The notes: generated by a model from the sequence alone, not told the origin. DNA of 64,000 nucleotides from Methanosarcina flavescens (GCF_001304615.2 NZ_CP032683.1:744001-808000), one strand, 5' to 3'; counted from the first letter of the stretch, positions 54,005 to 62,702 are shown. A program made the numbers and translations.

Positions 54005-54910
54005 ATGCTTAAAAGACAACTAGGAACCCTATTCCTGGTAACATGCTTTATTTTAATAACCGTACCGGCTTCTTTAGGCGCTGCGAGTACACAGAGTTCA
54101 AAGGTAGTAACTGTTGCAGGAGACGGAAGTGGAGACTATAATGTTGATGGGAAAGCCGACGACGTTGAGATTAACCAGGCTCTCGAATTTGCCGCAAATA
54201 ACCCGGGCACAACTGTCCACCTTAAAGGTCCATTTACATACGATATAAGCGATTCACTCAGAATCGGTAGCAGCACAGTCCTTGAAGGAGACTCCAATGT
54301 AACAATTAAGCTTGCCAAAGGACTACCTCTCTGGGGCAGCCGCGAGAGCAGCATTGCAGAAAAGAAAGCCATGCTTATGATTAGAGGCAGTTCTGCAAAC
54401 GACATTACAATTAAAGGTTTTACTGTTGATGGCAGTCAGTCAGACTATTATCCTAATGTCAGGCTTGGAACTTCCTCCTACAATATGGCAACACTCATAA
54501 GCGTTAATGGGTTAACAATTCAGGACATGACATTCCAGAACGGGTGTAACGACGCCATGCTTATCTCAAAATCCAGCAACATCATGATCGACACAGTAAC
54601 TGTAAACAAGTGTGGTCACGATGGTGTGTATGCCTATCATGTAAACGGCATTACAGTTAAGAACTCTAAATTTATTAACCGGACTAATTCGTCCGTTCGG
54701 TTCGATTCCGTTACCAATGGTGTAATGACAAACAATGATTGTACTACATCTGGTGGTGGATACGCTGGTTTGGAATTACAGGGAACTCTTAAGAACATAG
54801 AAGCCTCTGGTAACTATTTCCATGACTTGCCTTCCCCTGCAGTAGTACGCTTAAACACAAAAGAAACTAATGTAAATATCCACGACAACAGAATTGAAAA
54901 CTGTGGATAA
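54005..54910 (+). CDS. secreted right-handed beta-helix protein
   Basis: A 301-residue exported protein. The signal peptide is MLKRQLGTLFLVTCFILITV with cleavage likely after SLGAAS. The mature protein begins with the pectate-lyase-like phrase VVTVAGDGSGDYNVDGKADD and then has parallel beta-helix repeats (ANDITIKGFTVDGS, VNGLTIQDMTFQNG, SSNIMIDTVTVNKC, VNGITVKNSKFINR). Such proteins bind or cut surface polysaccharide or act as surface layer parts. Enzymatic activity cannot be judged. ATG 54005 with AAAGGTGA upstream. Two palindromes lie in its upstream region. Confidence 0.9.
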   Translation: MLKRQLGTLFLVTCFILITVPASLGAASTQSSKVVTVAGDGSGDYNVDGKADDVEINQALEFAANNPGTTVHLKGPFTYDISDSLRIGSSTVLEGDSNVTIKLAKGLPLWGSRESSIAEKKAMLMIRGSSANDITIKGFTVDGSQSDYYPNVRLGTSSYNMATLISVNGLTIQDMTFQNGCNDAMLISKSSNIMIDTVTVNKCGHDGVYAYHVNGITVKNSKFINRTNSSVRFDSVTNGVMTNNDCTTSGGGYAGLELQGTLKNIEASGNYFHDLPSPAVVRLNTKETNVNIHDNRIENCG

Positions 54911-55419
54911 GGAACTTAATTTATTGGAAAACTCTCAGCTCATTACCTGAGAGCCAAACCCATTTATTTTAAAAAGATCCTGAGATCAGGCTTAAAAATT
55001 GCCTGCTTTGCAGTTGATTTTATTCTTCAATTTTATATTAACTGTTGCCTGGCTTTTTTTAGAATATTCGTTGCAACTTTCCTGTAACAGTTTTGAGATA
55101 ATAATAAATAATGAAATGTTATTGTGTATATTGGTAGTAAAAACAGCAGTTAAATAGACTGCCAGATAAAAATAGTTTTGATAAGAAGAGGGGAACTGGT
55201 CAGGGGGTGTGCCTTCTAAAGGGGAAAGGTCCCTTTGTGAGATCAACGGTAGCGAAATTGTAGAAAAAAGAATCGAAACTAAATTTCGTTTGTTGCGAGG
55301 GGAGATAACTCATATAGAGAAACAGGTGAGAATTTCCTTTGAACCAAGTACAAGATTGTTTATAATGCTTTTAAATTTGAAATAAAGTAAGAATATTTTT
55401 TAAATTTAGAGGGAAAACA
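54911..55419. other. intergenic region after the beta-helix gene
   Basis: A 7-bp hairpin (CTCTCAG at 54932-54938, CTGAGAG at 54947-54953) follows the gene and may end its transcript. A G-rich stretch at about 55185-55235, with AAAGGG/CCCTTT arms, could be part of an RNA. No gene is supported. Confidence 0.45.
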
Positions 55420-55650
55420 ATGAAATGCTATGAATGTGAAAGAGAAGGTAAAAATACTGATGCCGTTGGAATTTGCATTGTCTGTGGAAGAGGGGTTTGC
55501 AAAGAGCATCTTATTCATGAAGAAACTCCTGCCTGGGAGGGAGATTATCCTATCAAGCTAAAGCCCGACCTCGAGCATATTAAACGGATTGTGTGTGTTC
55601 CCTGTCATCAAGCCCTGAAGGAAAACTGTCTATTTAACGAGGTATGTTGA
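55420..55650 (+). CDS. DUF2180 family zinc-finger-like protein, first copy
   Basis: A 76-residue protein with three cysteine groups: CYECE (residues 3-6), CIVCGRGVCKEH (about 18-29) and CVPC (about 63-66), plus His residues. This is the pattern of the archaeal DUF2180 family, thought to bind zinc. Function unknown. It is followed after nine bases by a paralogue, and both lie upstream of iron-sulfur flavoprotein genes. Confidence 0.88.
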   Translation: MKCYECEREGKNTDAVGICIVCGRGVCKEHLIHEETPAWEGDYPIKLKPDLEHIKRIVCVPCHQALKENCLFNEVC

Positions 55651-55659
55651 GGTGATTAT

Positions 55660-55881
55660 ATGCTGAAATGTTACGATTGCTTTGAAAAGAGTAAAGACAT
55701 TGAAGCCGTTGGTGTATGCATTGTTTGCGGGAAAGGTTTATGTATGGAACATATTAAAGAGGTTGAGTTTCCCATGAAAGGGGGATATCCGCTGCCTAAT
55801 TTGAATCTAAAAAAAGGGCTTCCCAGGATGATGTGCCGCGAATGTATAGACTCTGTTTTTGGCGAAGATATGTGCGTATGA
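55660..55881 (+). CDS. DUF2180 family zinc-finger-like protein, second copy
   Basis: A 73-residue paralogue of the preceding protein. It keeps CYDC, CIVCGKGLCMEH and the late CREC. The two share the AVGxCIVCGxGxCxEH core, so they arose by tandem duplication. It starts with ATG after GAGGTG. Function unknown; co-transcription with the first copy is very likely. Confidence 0.88.
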   Translation: MLKCYDCFEKSKDIEAVGVCIVCGKGLCMEHIKEVEFPMKGGYPLPNLNLKKGLPRMMCRECIDSVFGEDMCV

Positions 55882-56164
55882 TTCCACAGGTTTCAACATA
55901 GCCTCTAAATTGCAGGTAACCTTTCTTAAGGAAGTAGCAGAAATATAGCAGAAATATATATCTATATGTATGTGAAAAGCCCACGTTCAGAATAAATTTC
56001 CGCATTCAGCCTCTTAAAATGAAATTCAGACAGTTTTCCTGCAAAGCTAAAAACTGGAAAATTATATAATAAAACTGTTCAAGCATAGAATTATTTGTCC
56101 GAATGTCATACCAGCATACAGATATATTCGTTTATGTCTGATACATATATAATTCGGAGGGGAC

Positions 56165-56812
56165 ATGCAAGAAACCGAAGCCAGACCGATAAGGATTCTC
56201 GGAATATCCGGAAGTCCCAGGAATATGGCGACTGATTTTCTGGTCCGGGAAGCACTTAAGATTGCAGAGGAGAAATATGGAGCAGAAACCGATTACTTTT
56301 CTGCCAGAGGAAAAAAGCTGAACTTTTGCATCCACTGCGACTTCTGTATAAGAACAAAGGAAGGCTGCGTTCATAAGGATGATATCTCAGCTGAACTTTA
56401 TGACAAAATGATCTGGGCAGACGCCTGGATTATTGGAACTCCGGTTTATCAGGGAACATTGAGTGCTCAAACCAAAACAATAATGGATAGATGCAGAGCC
56501 GTACTTGCCCAAAATCCCAGAATTTTTTTGAATAAAGTAGGGATGGGCATAGCAGACGGAGGAGACAGGATGGGGGGACAGGAGCCGGCAATCCAGACTA
56601 TCCTGAACTTTTATGTGATCAATGAAATGATACCTGTGGGAGGGGGCTCTTTCGGAGCTAACCTGGGTGGAACGTTCTGGTCAAAGGACAAAGGAGCGGA
56701 AGGAGTATCTGAGGATTCTGAAGGCATGAGAAGCCTCAGAAAAACCCTGAAAAAGCTTATCCAGACAACCCAACTTGTAAGAAGAGCTTCTTCAGAAAAA
56801 TCCGAACCCTGA
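56165..56812 (+). CDS. iron-sulfur flavoprotein (Isf-like)
   Basis: A 215-residue flavodoxin-fold protein. The FMN phosphate loop is GISGSPRNMATDF (about residues 13-25). The compact cluster motif CIHCDFCIRTKEGC (55-68, C-x2-C-x2-C-x6-C) is the mark of the archaeal Isf family, which takes electrons from ferredoxin and reduces O2 or peroxide in Methanosarcina. TPVYQGTLSAQTKTIMDR is the second flavin loop. GGAGGGGAC just upstream of ATG is a good ribosome site. It forms a redox group with the next two genes. Confidence 0.92.
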   Translation: MQETEARPIRILGISGSPRNMATDFLVREALKIAEEKYGAETDYFSARGKKLNFCIHCDFCIRTKEGCVHKDDISAELYDKMIWADAWIIGTPVYQGTLSAQTKTIMDRCRAVLAQNPRIFLNKVGMGIADGGDRMGGQEPAIQTILNFYVINEMIPVGGGSFGANLGGTFWSKDKGAEGVSEDSEGMRSLRKTLKKLIQTTQLVRRASSEKSEP

Positions 56813-56941
56813 CCATCTGAGATGCCGCAAAAAGCAGCCAAATAATGTAAACTCTGGAAAGATAGGTGTCTTCGGAATTCAGGTTAATCATAAAGAGGAA
56901 TAAACTCAGAGTTTGACAAACCAGTTAAGGAGGAAGTTATC

Positions 56942-57577
56942 TTGGTGGGATCTTTAAATAAGGAAATTAAGCGAATAGCATGGGGAATAACAGGTTCGGG
57001 AGACCAGATGATTGAGACCTACAGTATTCTGGTAGATATTAAGAACCGATCAGGGGTTGAAACGATGGTTTTTCTCTCCAAAGAGGGCGAAACCGTGATG
57101 AAATGGTATCATCTCTGGGATAAAATCCAGACCGATTTTCCTAACTTCAAAGTCGATGCAGGTCCCAACTCCCCATTTATTGCAGGCCCGCTGCAGATGG
57201 GATATTACGATTTCCTGCTGATAGCCCCAGCAACTGCCAATACCGTGGCAAAGATAGTGTACGGGATTGCAGACACCCTTGTTACAAATGCGGTTTCTCA
57301 GACTGCAAAAGGAGAAACACCAATTTTCATACTGCCTGTAGACCAGAAAAGGGGGAGTGTAAAAACCGCTGCTCCCAGTGGCAGAGCCTTTGAGCTTACT
57401 ATGCGCGAAGTAGATGTTACAAATTCGGAAAAACTTGCACGGATGGAAAATATTACAGTGCTCTCAAGTCCCTTTGAGATCTATGATATCTTCGGACTTG
57501 AACGGCCTACTGAAGATATAACTGTGAAGGTGAGAGAGCGAAAGAAAGCTAAAATTAAGAAAGAAACCGGGATGTAA
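56942..57577 (+). CDS. afpA: archaeoflavoprotein AfpA
   Basis: A 211-residue flavoprotein of the AfpA group. It has the flavoprotein-family layout: AWGITGSGDQMIETY (about residues 13-27) as phosphate loop, LLIAPATANTVAKIVYGIADTL split around residues 97-118, and a C-terminal variable part. AfpA homologues bind FMN and were linked to ferredoxin and Isf in Archaeoglobus. TTG start 56942 has GGAGG nine bases upstream; GTG one codon later is possible. It follows the Isf-like gene and precedes a rubrerythrin-like gene. Confidence 0.88.
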   Translation: MVGSLNKEIKRIAWGITGSGDQMIETYSILVDIKNRSGVETMVFLSKEGETVMKWYHLWDKIQTDFPNFKVDAGPNSPFIAGPLQMGYYDFLLIAPATANTVAKIVYGIADTLVTNAVSQTAKGETPIFILPVDQKRGSVKTAAPSGRAFELTMREVDVTNSEKLARMENITVLSSPFEIYDIFGLERPTEDITVKVRERKKAKIKKETGM

Positions 57578-57630
57578 AACTTAAAAATGGGGAGATTTGG
57601 AAAAAATAAGAATCAGAGAGGGTAGTAGAT

Positions 57631-58137
57631 ATGAGAAGCGCGTATCAAAATGTAGTGGAAGAAGTAAAAAATCTCAAGGGAATTGAAGAAGCAGTAGCTC
57701 TGGCGATTGAGAGAGAAAAAGAAGCAAGGGACTTCTACCTGAGTAAAGCTGCTTTGATGGAAGACCCTAAATTTAAGGAGCTCTATGAGTACCTGGCAAA
57801 TCAAGAGGTAAAACATCTCGGTTACCTTGAAAGATACCGAGATAAGAAAGAATTGCCCGTAGTAAGTACGGAAATTCCGAGCGGTCAATCTTTTTCCCCT
57901 GAGTTTGATTTGGGACGTACAAAAGGTGGAGAGGTCACGCTTGGAGATGCGGGCATCCTTATTGCAGCCCTGAGGCACGAGAGAAAGAGTGAAGATTTCT
58001 ATACGGAGGTCGCAAAAAGGGTTGAAGATGAAAGCCTGAGAAATTTCTTCCACATGCTTGCAGGTTATGAGAGAGGACATTACGAGCTAATTGACAGTTT
58101 CCTAGATGAGGTTACCAGATTCAGGATGCAGACCTAA
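57631..58137 (+). CDS. rubrerythrin-like diiron ferritin-family protein
   Basis: A 168-residue four-helix-bundle protein. Two E-x2-H-type motifs of the diiron site are seen (EREKEARDFY plus NQEVKHLGYL, and RHERKSEDFY plus GYERGHYELI, one pair per half). No rubredoxin-like CxxC domain is present, so it is the short form. It may reduce hydrogen peroxide using electrons from the flavoproteins encoded just upstream. ATG 57631. Probably the last gene of the redox group. Confidence 0.9.
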   Translation: MRSAYQNVVEEVKNLKGIEEAVALAIEREKEARDFYLSKAALMEDPKFKELYEYLANQEVKHLGYLERYRDKKELPVVSTEIPSGQSFSPEFDLGRTKGGEVTLGDAGILIAALRHERKSEDFYTEVAKRVEDESLRNFFHMLAGYERGHYELIDSFLDEVTRFRMQT

Positions 58138-58617
58138 AAAGCCGGGAGAGCTTTGTTATAGGGAAAAAACCGATGCTAAAATTCTAACTACAAAAAGAGG
58201 CATCGACATTCTTAATGGTTACTCCAGGGATTGGGGTAGTGAAGGTTGGGACATAGGGATTGTGACTGCCTGCAGCCAGGTTAATCTGGGTGGCAAAACC
58301 CTGTGTCCCTGGAAGCCACAAGAGCCCGGACTTCAGGTAAAAGTAGGGGCCATAAGGAAAGGAACTTGTGAGATGCAAAAAGCTTGGAGAGAAGCTTGCA
58401 GATGCTGCAAAAAAATAATAACAATTTTACTATTTCCTTTTAACAATTTTTTCTTCTTTATGTTCTCCATTTCTTGAGAATATCCTGAAAAGGCTTTCAG
58501 CTTCAGTAGCCGTAAAGCTTGGAAAACATTGCTGCAGATCCTCCAAAAATACTTTCACCCTGCTAGGCTGAGATTAAATAAATACTGAAGTACTTTTTGA
58601 GAATAGAGGTGAATACA
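58138..58617. other. intergenic region with RNA-like hairpins
   Basis: The first part to about 58340 is more G+C-rich than other intergenic DNA here and can form a long hairpin (58248-58309). Around 58375-58415 an AAGCTTGGAGAGAAGCTTGC palindrome is followed by A- and T-rich DNA. A 123-codon frame across it overlaps the rubrerythrin-like gene and has no ribosome site, so I do not call it. Confidence 0.4.
58248..58309 (+). ncRNA. candidate hairpin RNA, 62 nt
   Basis: An 11-bp stem with one G-U pair (GGGACATAGGG at 58248-58258 with CCCTGTGTCCC at 58299-58309) encloses TGCC/GGCA (58267-58270, 58292-58295) and CCAG/CTGG (58276-58279, 58286-58289), giving an extended hairpin. Another pair, CGATGC/GCATCG (58171-58176, 58200-58205), lies just before it. 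Strand and expression are unknown. Confidence 0.3.
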
Positions 58618-58758
58618 ATGGAGGAAATATTCAAAGGATTGGTCGAGCGTGCGCAGTACTATGAGCAGTTTGAAAGCTACAGGTACACAAGTCCCTCCGA
58701 ACATTTTGGGGATATGGCTGCACTTAAACTAAAAGCTCCAGCAATGAGTATTACGTAA
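58618..58758 (+). CDS. small protein, YYEQFE family, first copy
   Basis: A 46-residue acidic protein starting MEEIFKGLVERAQYYEQFES. ATG 58618 is preceded by AGAGGTG. It shares the pattern EEI/EEII, ER, A, YYEQFE with a second small protein at 59117, in the same position after the start. Duplicate conserved reading frames support that both are real. No family known. The C-terminus ends at an ATTACG sequence before TAA. Confidence 0.6.
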   Translation: MEEIFKGLVERAQYYEQFESYRYTSPSEHFGDMAALKLKAPAMSIT

Positions 58759-59116
58759 GGCTTAATTTATTGATTGCCAGCTGAGAGTAACTTTATTCAC
58801 ATAATAAAAAGTTGTGAACTAAAATGCTGCAAAGACTCTAAAGAAATGGAACGTTGAGGAGTAAGTTTCAAGAAAAGGTAATTTAGAAGACTTCAAGAAA
58901 TTCAGAAAAAATCAGAAGTATGAGATAATAGCGATGGGATTAAAGGCGGAGAGACTCGCTTCTCAACTGGTTCCGTTTCTGCAAGTTTCGCCCCTGTTCC
59001 ATAGTGTAAATTTTGAGGCTAACGCTTCAAAATCTTTTTGGAAGCATCCAGTGCACCAATGGCAAATATTTATAAGTATAAGAGAGAAATATCTATATGG
59101 GTTAGGGGGAATCCGC
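58759..59116. other. intergenic region between the two small proteins
   Basis: No supported gene. The stretch 58840-58930 is purine-rich. The open frame from 58934 fuses onto the second small protein and is probably an upstream extension without coding value. Confidence 0.35.
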
Positions 59117-59260
59117 ATGAACGAATTTTTTGAAGAGATAATTGAAAGAGCTCATTATTATGAGCAGTTCGAACTTTTTAGGGAATATAAGCAAACATTC
59201 CAGAGGAATCAAACGGGGAAAAGCAAGCCCGAAAAAAGGGATAGGAAACCTGAAAAATAA
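59117..59260 (+). CDS. small protein, YYEQFE family, second copy
   Basis: A 47-residue protein starting MNEFFEEIIERAHYYEQFEL. ATG 59117 follows AGGGGGA at good distance. The first 20 residues align with the protein at 58618; the C-terminal half is strongly basic (KPEKRDRKPEK) where the first copy is not. The frame is open upstream to 58934, but the ribosome site and the paralogue support this internal start. Function unknown. Confidence 0.6.
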   Translation: MNEFFEEIIERAHYYEQFELFREYKQTFQRNQTGKSKPEKRDRKPEK

Positions 59261-59485
59261 CTCAAGTATCAAACTTAAAAGGAAAGGAAAAAACAGATAT
59301 GAACCTGGAGGGCTTCACGTAACAGAAGAGTTGTCCTTCTGACTCTTTTTGATATATGCTTTAGACCCTTTTTGATACCTGAATATTATATATTTAGATA
59401 TTTAAGCTTTTGTACTTCAACATTTTTGTTCTGCTTTACTGTTTACCGTTCAAGATTTTATCCTGCTATAAAAGAGATTACTCTA

Positions 59486-60118
59486 TTACTCTTTAACAAG
59501 TATTACTCTAGCCGGAGCTCCGTCCGTGTTTATACGGAGAGGCAGACCTAAGAATGTATATTCCCCTTCCTGAACACCGGCAAGGCTGAGTCCTAAAAAC
59601 AAAGTTGTATTATTTATAAGTATTTCACGGACTTCATCGTCCCCGTCAGGCTTTTTAACGCTCAGGTAGTCAAAGCCGAGGGTTTTAACTCCGGCATTGA
59701 CGAGGTATTCAGCTGCGTCCATTTTAAGGTGCACATAGTTCTCAAGGAACTTAACATATCCCAGAGTTGAGTTCCTGGTCTTGAGAAGCACTATGTCTCC
59801 TGGCTGTATTTCAAACGTTTCAAGGTCCTGCCTGTGGATTTCGTTCTCCACATGGACAAGATCAAAAACCTTGCATTTTCCATAAAAGTGATCAAGAGGC
59901 AAGTCAGCAACACTTTCTCTTCCATCCCGAAGATGAAGTCTGGATTCTACATGAGTACCTGTATGGCTTCCCAGAGTCAGAGTAGATTCATTTACATTAT
60001 CTCTCGGGACAGAAGCATACCTCTGAATAGAGGGCGACGGCTTTCCCGGATATACAACCATTTCTTCTGTAATAGGCAATGAGACATCGAAAAACTGACG
60101 CAGAATGAAACCCCCCAC
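59486..60118 (-). CDS. cyclase family protein, second copy
   Basis: A 210-residue member of the metal-dependent cyclase/formamidase family. The metal motif is SHTGTHVESRLHL (about residues 51-63), with the normal H-x-G-T-H, but the following D-x-P is replaced by E-S-R. INTDGAPARVILV closes the protein as in the copy at 30749-31531. The substrate is unknown. The start is not clear: GTG 60118 opens the frame and GGGGGG overlaps it; a non-standard start a few codons later is possible. Confidence 0.85.
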   Translation of the reverse strand: MGGFILRQFFDVSLPITEEMVVYPGKPSPSIQRYASVPRDNVNESTLTLGSHTGTHVESRLHLRDGRESVADLPLDHFYGKCKVFDLVHVENEIHRQDLETFEIQPGDIVLLKTRNSTLGYVKFLENYVHLKMDAAEYLVNAGVKTLGFDYLSVKKPDGDDEVREILINNTTLFLGLSLAGVQEGEYTFLGLPLRINTDGAPARVILVKE

Positions 60119-60268
60119 TCATTCGTTAATGACATATCAGAATTTAAGCACAGCTATTTTGATAATCTATTTTAATAGAAATCTAACTGCTCTTTATAAT
60201 AATAGAGGGTTTAAAATATTAAAAGTTCCCCTCTGGCAGGAGGCATATCCAGTCATACTACTGAGTTT

Positions 60269-61267
60269 TTACAGATTTCTCCTCACATATTCCGCAACCG
60301 CGTTTCCGACTTCCATTGTGCTGGCAGCTCCTCCGAGGTCAGGAGTGATAATTTTCTGTTGAAGCACATGGGCTATCGCCTCGTCTATAATCCGGAATCT
60401 TGCTTCCTTCATCCACTCCAGCAGCATTTTTACGCAGAGAATTGCAGCAAGCGGATCTGCAACGCACTTACCAGCAATATCAGGTGCGCTTCCGTGCACT
60501 GGTTCGAAGAAGGCATATTTATCTCCTATATTGGCGCTTGGGACAAGGCCGAGACTTCCTACAAGAGCTGCACACATATCACTCAGGATATCTCCGAAGA
60601 GGTTCGTTGTAACCACAACGTCGTATCTTTCAGGATGCATCATAAGGCTGTAAGCCATTGAGTCAACCAGTGTATCCTCATACTCTACTCCGTGAGCAGC
60701 AGCAGTCTGCCTGCAGATATCAAGGAAAAGTTTGTCAGATTTTAGGACATTGGATTTATGAACAATTGTAAGCCTGTTCTTCCTCCTCTTTGCAAGCTTA
60801 CAGGCGTATTCAGCAATTCGCTCAGAGCCTTTTCGTGTGATGATTCGTTTTGTCCAGGAAAGCTCAGACCCTATTTCCTCAATCCCAGAGTATAACCCTT
60901 CAGCGTTTTCCCTTACAATAATAAAATCGAAGTCATTTCTCCCGGTAACTCCTGTTATGCCGGGAAGAGGTTTTACAGGCCTGATATTGGCATAAAGATC
61001 CAGTTCCTTTCGGATGGTCAGAAGCACACTTTTGTAACTTGGGTCCGGCACAGTGGTAACTGCTCCAAAAAGGACCGCATCGCACCCTTTTATAGTCTCC
61101 AGATCGTCACTCGACATTGCAGTCCCTGTTTTTTCCCATCGAGTGTAGCCGAGCTCCAGAGGTACTTTCTCAAACTCAAACTCAAGCCCGAAAGCATCAA
61201 GGACTTTAACAGCTGCAGGGATTACTTCCCTGCCGATCCCATCACCTTCGATTATAGCCAGTTTCAT
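60269..61267 (-). CDS. isocitrate/isopropylmalate dehydrogenase family enzyme
   Basis: A 332-residue beta-decarboxylating dehydrogenase. It begins LAIIEGDGIGREVIPAA (about residues 3-19), has the substrate segment RENAEGLYSGIE (about 118-129), and the metal motif TTNLFGDILSDMCAALVGS (about 219-237) and VHGSAPDIAGK (about 258-268) for cofactor binding. Methanogens have both LeuB (leucine synthesis) and AksF (coenzyme B synthesis) of this size, and the sequence alone does not let me choose. Cytoplasmic. The start ATG 61267 matches the family N-terminus. Confidence 0.9.
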   Translation of the reverse strand: MKLAIIEGDGIGREVIPAAVKVLDAFGLEFEFEKVPLELGYTRWEKTGTAMSSDDLETIKGCDAVLFGAVTTVPDPSYKSVLLTIRKELDLYANIRPVKPLPGITGVTGRNDFDFIIVRENAEGLYSGIEEIGSELSWTKRIITRKGSERIAEYACKLAKRRKNRLTIVHKSNVLKSDKLFLDICRQTAAAHGVEYEDTLVDSMAYSLMMHPERYDVVVTTNLFGDILSDMCAALVGSLGLVPSANIGDKYAFFEPVHGSAPDIAGKCVADPLAAILCVKMLLEWMKEARFRIIDEAIAHVLQQKIITPDLGGAASTMEVGNAVAEYVRRNL

Positions 61268-61331
61268 GCTAACTGCATCTATAGTTTGGAGTATATGAAT
61301 CTGGCGTAAGTTTTTCAGATTCTGAGGTCAC

Positions 61332-61895
61332 TCAGATCCAGAGCATATGCTCGACAAGGATTTTTATGCCGAGCCCGATAAGAATAAGGCCTCCTATAAT
61401 CTCGACTTCGTGCTCAAAGAAATGGCCTATTCTGTATCCAAGGACTGCTCCGCAGAAAGACATGAAAAAGGTCACACAGCCTATTATAATTACAGGTTCA
61501 AGAATAGGCGTATTTAGGAATGCGAAACTTATCCCCACAGCAAGGGCATCTATGCTTGTAGCGACTGCGAGTACAAAAAGTATCGAGTAATTAAGGGAGC
61601 TTACCTTTCCTTCGGGATCTCCGTAAAGAGCCTCGTAAATCATTTTGCCTCCAATAAAGGCCAGAAGCCCAAAAGCAATCCATGGAGCATAGTCTGAAAC
61701 AAAGCCGCTTACTGCGCTCCCTCCAAGCCAGCCCATCACAGGCATGAAAGCCTGAAAACCCCCGAAAAAGAGAGCCAGCTTCAGCGCATCATTGAGCCGG
61801 AAAGGCCTTATTGTGGTGCCGCTGGACATGGAAACTGCAAATGCATCCATTGCAAGCCCAAGTCCTAGAAGGAAATTAGTCAAGAAAGACATCAA
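61332..61895 (-). CDS. mntP: MntP-type manganese efflux pump
   Basis: A 187-residue membrane protein with six hydrophobic segments in two homologous halves. Each half has the conserved Asp motif: GLGLAMDAFAVSMSSG (about residues 12-27) and ATSIDALAVGISFAF (about 112-126), as in MntP/DUF204 manganese exporters. It should export Mn2+ across the cytoplasmic membrane. It follows no clear operon; the dehydrogenase gene lies 64 bp downstream on the same strand. Confidence 0.92.
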   Translation of the reverse strand: MMSFLTNFLLGLGLAMDAFAVSMSSGTTIRPFRLNDALKLALFFGGFQAFMPVMGWLGGSAVSGFVSDYAPWIAFGLLAFIGGKMIYEALYGDPEGKVSSLNYSILFVLAVATSIDALAVGISFAFLNTPILEPVIIIGCVTFFMSFCGAVLGYRIGHFFEHEVEIIGGLILIGLGIKILVEHMLWI

Positions 61896-62285
61896 ATGTT
61901 TACTCCGGTTTCGTTTTACAAATAGTACAGATGGATATTAAAGAGAATTAAAATCCTCAGCACATGAGGATGTTTGAGAATCAAAAGTCTTATAGTTGTC
62001 TATATGCCTTGACTGTTACCCTTTTGATGACCCGTAAATTCACAATCAGATTTAAAACTATGTCTTCTGAAAAGGTAAAAACATTTCTTAAAAAGGCAAC
62101 TTTTCTAATAAACCGCTTGAATGCAAGCCTTTTCAAAAAAAGTTTGACCAAAAACCTTTTGAGAAAAGGTTTTATCGAAAATGGAATGCCTTTTGGATTT
62201 GATAACCTTATCCCCAATCCCTATTCGGCATGATCGACAGGCGCAACGAGCGCGACATAACTTATGCTTGAGCCAAAACTCAGGC
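61896..62285. other. intergenic region with hairpin repeats
   Basis: Contains a third array of the 27-bp hairpin repeats (about 62088-62185). The overlapping 89- and 75-codon frames are made by these repeats. Nothing else is recognised. Confidence 0.5.
62088..62185. repeat. 27-bp hairpin-forming tandem repeats, three to four units
   Basis: Units such as GCAAGCCTTTTCAAAAAAAG and CAAAAACCTTTTGAGAAAAG, with a spacing of 27 bp and self-complementary AACCTTTT...AAAAGGTT cores. They belong with the arrays at 3148 and 46975 by period and core, though the sequence differs in detail. Confidence 0.65.
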
Positions 62286-62687
62286 TCATACTTTGGCTTT
62301 AGACTTTTCCTCAACCATTGATTTCACTTTATTACCTGATGGCCCTGACCTTAATCTTCTGTAGACGGTGTATTTACCGGTGCCATCATAGGAAACCGCA
62401 TACTTACCGTCTTCTCCATCAAAAAACTTGAAGCCGTTTCTGTAAAATGCTGGATATGCTACAACGCGTGGAGGATTAATCGAATAACGCTGGTATATAT
62501 TATCGTCGGCGAGAGTTTTAATCCAGTCAGGTATCGCGTCCACCTGCTGATACTTCGTCTGGACATTACGCCCAAGGATTGTATTATAAGCAAGTGAAGC
62601 CTGCACTGCAACCGTTATAAGCACTACCTTAAGCAAGAAAACCCCTACAATGAACCCAGCAAGCCATGCAAGCATTAACCAGAGCAT
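62286..62687 (-). CDS. hypothetical single-span membrane protein
   Basis: A 133-residue protein with one long N-terminal hydrophobic segment (MLWLMLAWLAGFIVGVFLL and following, about residues 1-30) and a C-terminal soluble domain with aromatic residues (VVAYPAFYRNGFKFFDGEDG) and a basic end. Start ATG 62687 is preferred over one five codons earlier because GGGGG lies upstream. No family recognised and no neighbour gives a hint of function. Confidence 0.6.
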   Translation of the reverse strand: MLWLMLAWLAGFIVGVFLLKVVLITVAVQASLAYNTILGRNVQTKYQQVDAIPDWIKTLADDNIYQRYSINPPRVVAYPAFYRNGFKFFDGEDGKYAVSYDGTGKYTVYRRLRSGPSGNKVKSMVEEKSKAKV

Positions 62688-62702
62688 AATACCAGCCCCC
62701 AA

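Noticed and set aside
58106-58477. 123-codon frame after the rubrerythrin-like gene
   Set aside because: It starts inside that gene, has no ribosome site and no recognisable domain; the patch looks more like structured RNA.
61964-62233. Overlapping frames of 89 and 75 codons on opposite strands
   Set aside because: Created by the hairpin repeat array; both strands stay open because the units are self-complementary.
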